A stretch of DNA of 64,000 nucleotides, from assembly GCA_014647935.1 (NCBI GenBank), contig BMQD01000014.1, positions 62,001-126,000 on the forward strand. The letters are read 5' to 3'. The position numbers were made by a program, and so were the translations under genes. Shown one piece after another: positions 61,878 through 64,000 of this stretch. Position 1 is the first letter of the stretch. Every line of letters starts with the position of its first letter. A model generated the notes under the pieces. That model did no database searches. It was not told the DNA's origin and saw only the letters and a program-made list of their open reading frames with translations. The stretch comes from Planomonospora parontospora. GTDB lineage: Bacteria > Actinomycetota > Actinomycetes > Streptosporangiales > Streptosporangiaceae.

Positions 61878-63077
61878 ATGTCGGACGCCGCGCAGTTCCC
61901 GTTCGCCCCCGGGCCGCACCAGGGCCCTCCCACCGAGTACGGCCGCCGCCACCGCGAGGAGCCCCTCGGACCGGTCGAGATGCCCAGCGGGGACCGCGCC
62001 CTGCTGGCCGTACGGTACGACGACGTCGCCACGGTCCTGAGCGACCCGCGCTTCTCCCGGGAGCTCGACTATCCCGGGGCACCGCGCTTCCTCCCCGGGT
62101 TCGACATCGCCGACGCGCCCGGCAGCATCATCTCCATGGATCCGCCGCGCCACACCCGGCTGCGGCGCCTGCTGTCGGGGACCTTCACCCCCCGGCAGAT
62201 CGGGGCGTGGCGGCCCCGGGTGCGCGCGGTCGCGCACCGGCTGATCGACGGGATGCTGGAGCAGGACGGCCCGGTCGACTTCGTCTCCGGCTTCGCCTTC
62301 CCGCTGCCGGTCCAGGTGATCTGCGACGTCATGGGCGTCGAGGACCTCGACGTCGAGCGGGTCCGGGAGTGGTCCGACGCCGCGCTCTCCACCTCGGCGC
62401 TAACCCCCGACGAGCAGATCGCCGCGATGATCGAGTTCGGGGCCTACATCGCCGAGCTCATCGCCGCGCACCGCCTCGCCCCCGGTGACGGGCTGCTCAC
62501 CGCGCTCATCGAGGCCCACGACGAAGGCGACAAGCTCGACGAGGAGGAGCTGATCCGCATCACGCTCGGGCTCTTCCTCGCCGGTCACGAGACGACGGCC
62601 TCGGTGCTGTCCCGCGCCCTGCTCCGGCTGCTGGGCCCCGGCGGCGAGTACGCCCGCCTGGTGGACTCCCCCGAGCTGGTCGCGCCCGCCGTCGAGGAGC
62701 TGCTCCGCATGGAGGAGCCCGGGGACGTCGGCCTGCTCCGCGTCGCCACCGAGGACGTCGAGCTCTCCTGCGGCCGCGTACGGCGGGGCGAGGCCGTCAT
62801 GGCCCCGCCCTGCGCGGCCAACCACGACCCCGCGGTCTTCCCCGAGCCCGACCGCTTCGTCATCGGCCGCGACGGTCCGGGGCATCTGGCGTTCGGCCGC
62901 GGCGCCCACTACTGCCTCGGCGCGAACCTGGCCCGCCTGGAGCTGATCGAGGCGCTCGCCGTGCTGACCGAGCGGCTCCCCGGCCTCGCCCTGGCCGAAC
63001 CGGCGGACGCCGTGCCGTGGACCACCGGGCACATCGTCCGGCGTCCGGAGCGGCTCCCGGTCATCGCGAAACGATGA
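61878..63077 (+). CDS. cytochrome P450
   Basis: 399 residues. I-helix LFLAGHETTAS, the K-helix Glu-Arg pair region VEELLRM and the haem loop AFGRGAHYCLGANLAR with the Cys ligand are all intact. It should be a soluble class I P450 needing a ferredoxin and reductase, neither of which is adjacent. No biosynthetic cluster is visible, so the substrate is unknown. ATG 61878 is set by TACGGT 6 nt upstream. Confidence 0.96.
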   Translation: MSDAAQFPFAPGPHQGPPTEYGRRHREEPLGPVEMPSGDRALLAVRYDDVATVLSDPRFSRELDYPGAPRFLPGFDIADAPGSIISMDPPRHTRLRRLLSGTFTPRQIGAWRPRVRAVAHRLIDGMLEQDGPVDFVSGFAFPLPVQVICDVMGVEDLDVERVREWSDAALSTSALTPDEQIAAMIEFGAYIAELIAAHRLAPGDGLLTALIEAHDEGDKLDEEELIRITLGLFLAGHETTASVLSRALLRLLGPGGEYARLVDSPELVAPAVEELLRMEEPGDVGLLRVATEDVELSCGRVRRGEAVMAPPCAANHDPAVFPEPDRFVIGRDGPGHLAFGRGAHYCLGANLARLELIEALAVLTERLPGLALAEPADAVPWTTGHIVRRPERLPVIAKR

Positions 63078-63244
63078 GCACCTGACCGGCCGGGACCTCC
63101 GGCGGGAGTGAGACCACCGCCTCCGCCGAACCTGCCTTCGCCCGGCAGCTTCCTCAAGGTCCTCCGACGGATGGCGGGCGTGCGCGGTGACAGGACGAGA
63201 CCCCGCACACGGATGGCCTTAACAGTTTTTTGTATTGCTATACG

Positions 63245-63406
63245 CTTGAGTGTACAGGGAGGAGCGGGTACTGTGATCCCTGCAGCGGAGTTCTCTTCGG
63301 GGCGGCGAGCTCATTCGGCCGGGCCGACCAGGCTGACGCAGAAAAAGCCGTGCCCCGGGCAGCATGCGAAGCAGAGGCGGACCCGGGGCGTACGTCTTGA
63401 GTGTAC
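63245..63406. repeat. CTTGAGTGTAC direct repeat bracketing the Abi leader
   Basis: CTTGAGTGTAC occurs at 63245-63255, overlapping the -35, and again at 63396-63406. The two copies could be paired binding sites. The 375-bp gap from 63078 to 63452 holds nothing else recognised. Confidence 0.5.
63246..63274 (+). promoter_or_regulatory. -35/-10 promoter upstream of the Abi-like gene
   Basis: TTGAGT (63246-63251) and TACTGT (63269-63274) are exactly 17 bp apart in an AT-rich island, giving a ~170-nt leader before the Abi-like gene. Confidence 0.55.
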
Positions 63407-63452
63407 CCACCGGCGCCATCCCCCCACAACGGATACTTCCAGGAGTGTCATC

Positions 63453-64000
63453 GTGAGTTCTGAGCTGCCCGAATGGTCAAGACGGGCCTTCTCCGAGCCC
63501 CGTCTGAAGCCTTATCTGGACGCCTGCCACGGAGACCGTGCGCGAGCCTGGCGCCTGTACCGCTGGAACATCGAGATATCACAGGCCTTCTACGGCTCTC
63601 TGCACTGCCTTGAGGTCGGTCTGCGGAACGCCGTACACGATAGGCTCCTGGAGAGGTACGGCCGCGCCGACTGGTGGGAGGCCGCGCCGCTGAAGAAACA
63701 CGACGCGGGCAAGGTCGCGAAAGCCCGAGACGACCTGCGACGCAAAGGGGTCGGTCACCCCACGGCCGACGACGTGGTCGCAGAGCTGTCCTTCGGCTTC
63801 TGGGTATCCCTGCTGAGCAGTTCCTACGACCGCCATCTGTGGGTTCCCTCGTTGCACCGGGCCTTTCCCCACTACGCGGGCCGCAGGTCCGCGCTGCGTG
63901 ACAACTTTCAGACCATGGTGCTGCTCCGCAACCGGATCATGCATCACGAACCCATCCACCATCGGCATCTGCCCGCCGACCATGCCAAGATCTACCGGCT
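63453..64000 (+). CDS. Abi-like protein with HEPN-type motif, 3'-truncated by the window edge
   Basis: GTG 63453 has AGGAG 7 nt upstream and the frame runs open to the window end (182 residues seen). The segments WRLYRWNIEISQAFYGSLHCLE, ELSFGFWVSLLS and VLLRNRIMHHEPI are the hallmarks of Abi-like proteins. RNRIMHH supplies the R-x4-6-H dyad of HEPN ribonucleases. Relatives act in abortive infection against phage or as toxins. No antitoxin gene lies upstream. The rest of the locus is outside the window. Confidence 0.85.
   Translation, partial: MSSELPEWSRRAFSEPRLKPYLDACHGDRARAWRLYRWNIEISQAFYGSLHCLEVGLRNAVHDRLLERYGRADWWEAAPLKKHDAGKVAKARDDLRRKGVGHPTADDVVAELSFGFWVSLLSSSYDRHLWVPSLHRAFPHYAGRRSALRDNFQTMVLLRNRIMHHEPIHHRHLPADHAKIYR

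Noticed and set aside
63396-63406. Second CTTGAGTGTAC as another promoter
   Set aside because: It contains a -35-like TTGAGT, but no TANNNT follows at 16-18 bp.

Overview
The window is very GC-rich, its coding sequence is strongly biased to G or C in third positions, GTG starts are common, and it carries a WhiB-family regulator, DUF397/DUF5753 regulators, a 6C RNA and many leaderless promoters. All of this points to a filamentous actinobacterium. The gene order bldG-partner / bldG / Hrq1-MrfA-type helicase / tad pilus genes / ssd / 6C RNA / acsA / nth / crp / paired ArsA ATPases / wblA / penicillin-binding protein is, as I remember it, the order of the Streptomyces coelicolor SCO3547-SCO3580 core region. 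The sequence style fits a Streptosporangiaceae-like genus, but the genus is an inference. No complete transposon, prophage or CRISPR array was seen.

Layout. 1-8,200: 3' part of clpB, two secreted or lipid-anchored proteins of unknown function, a TPR protein, a TetR regulator, a CapA-type lipoprotein and a DUF397/HTH-DUF5753 regulatory pair. 8,200-9,650: a small accessory patch with operator-like dyads and two overlapping genes resembling the N-terminal part of actinobacterial FtsK/TraB transfer proteins. 9,750-17,600: molybdopterin oxidoreductase, HD hydrolase, DUF2231-Rieske protein, TauE exporter, SPFH protein, lone ABC ATPase and a conserved unknown. 17,660-24,300: an HxlR/SCP2 gene remnant, a RibD-type reductase, a GAF histidine kinase with its response regulator, a second response regulator, serB and sixA with a 34-codon membrane microprotein. 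24,500-31,000: proton-pumping pyrophosphatase, anti-sigma factor, bldG and helicase. 31,100-38,800: a membrane-anchored fibronectin-like protein and the tad (Flp pilus) operon ssd-tadA-tadB-tadC-DUF4244-tadE-tadG. 38,800-40,500: 6C RNA, a probable 6S/Ms1-like RNA on the other strand and a degenerate Fic protein. 40,800-48,300: acsA, a decayed nhaA with a surviving structured leader, holin-like protein, hydrolase, DUF309, MarP protease, HEAT-like protein and a Nudix hydrolase. 48,300-59,450: nth, crp, metallo-hydrolase, Nudix, RidA, DUF4177, two ArsA-type ATPases, wblA, a bifunctional PBP, yqeY and a metallophosphoesterase. 59,470-64,000: tRNA-Pro(CGG), an MBL-rhodanese protein, a small membrane protein, a cytochrome P450 and the start of an Abi/HEPN-type gene cut by the window end.

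How the genes work together. The centre of the window concentrates developmental and global control: BldG and its partner anti-sigma factor, WblA, Crp (with a matching site in its own promoter), 6C RNA and a candidate RNA-polymerase-binding RNA, next to pilus and septum-site genes. At least eleven genes have a TANNNT hexamer 6-7 nt before the start codon and no Shine-Dalgarno sequence, so leaderless translation is a dominant mode here. Several intergenic gaps contain short tandem copies of the preceding or following gene end, which looks like slippage rather than mobile DNA.

The strongest second-look items are the nhaA pseudogene with its orphan leader RNA, the paired non-coding RNAs between ssd and the Fic-like gene, the coupled microprotein in front of sixA, the Abi-like gene at the right edge, and the DnaA-box-like clusters flanking the tad operon.
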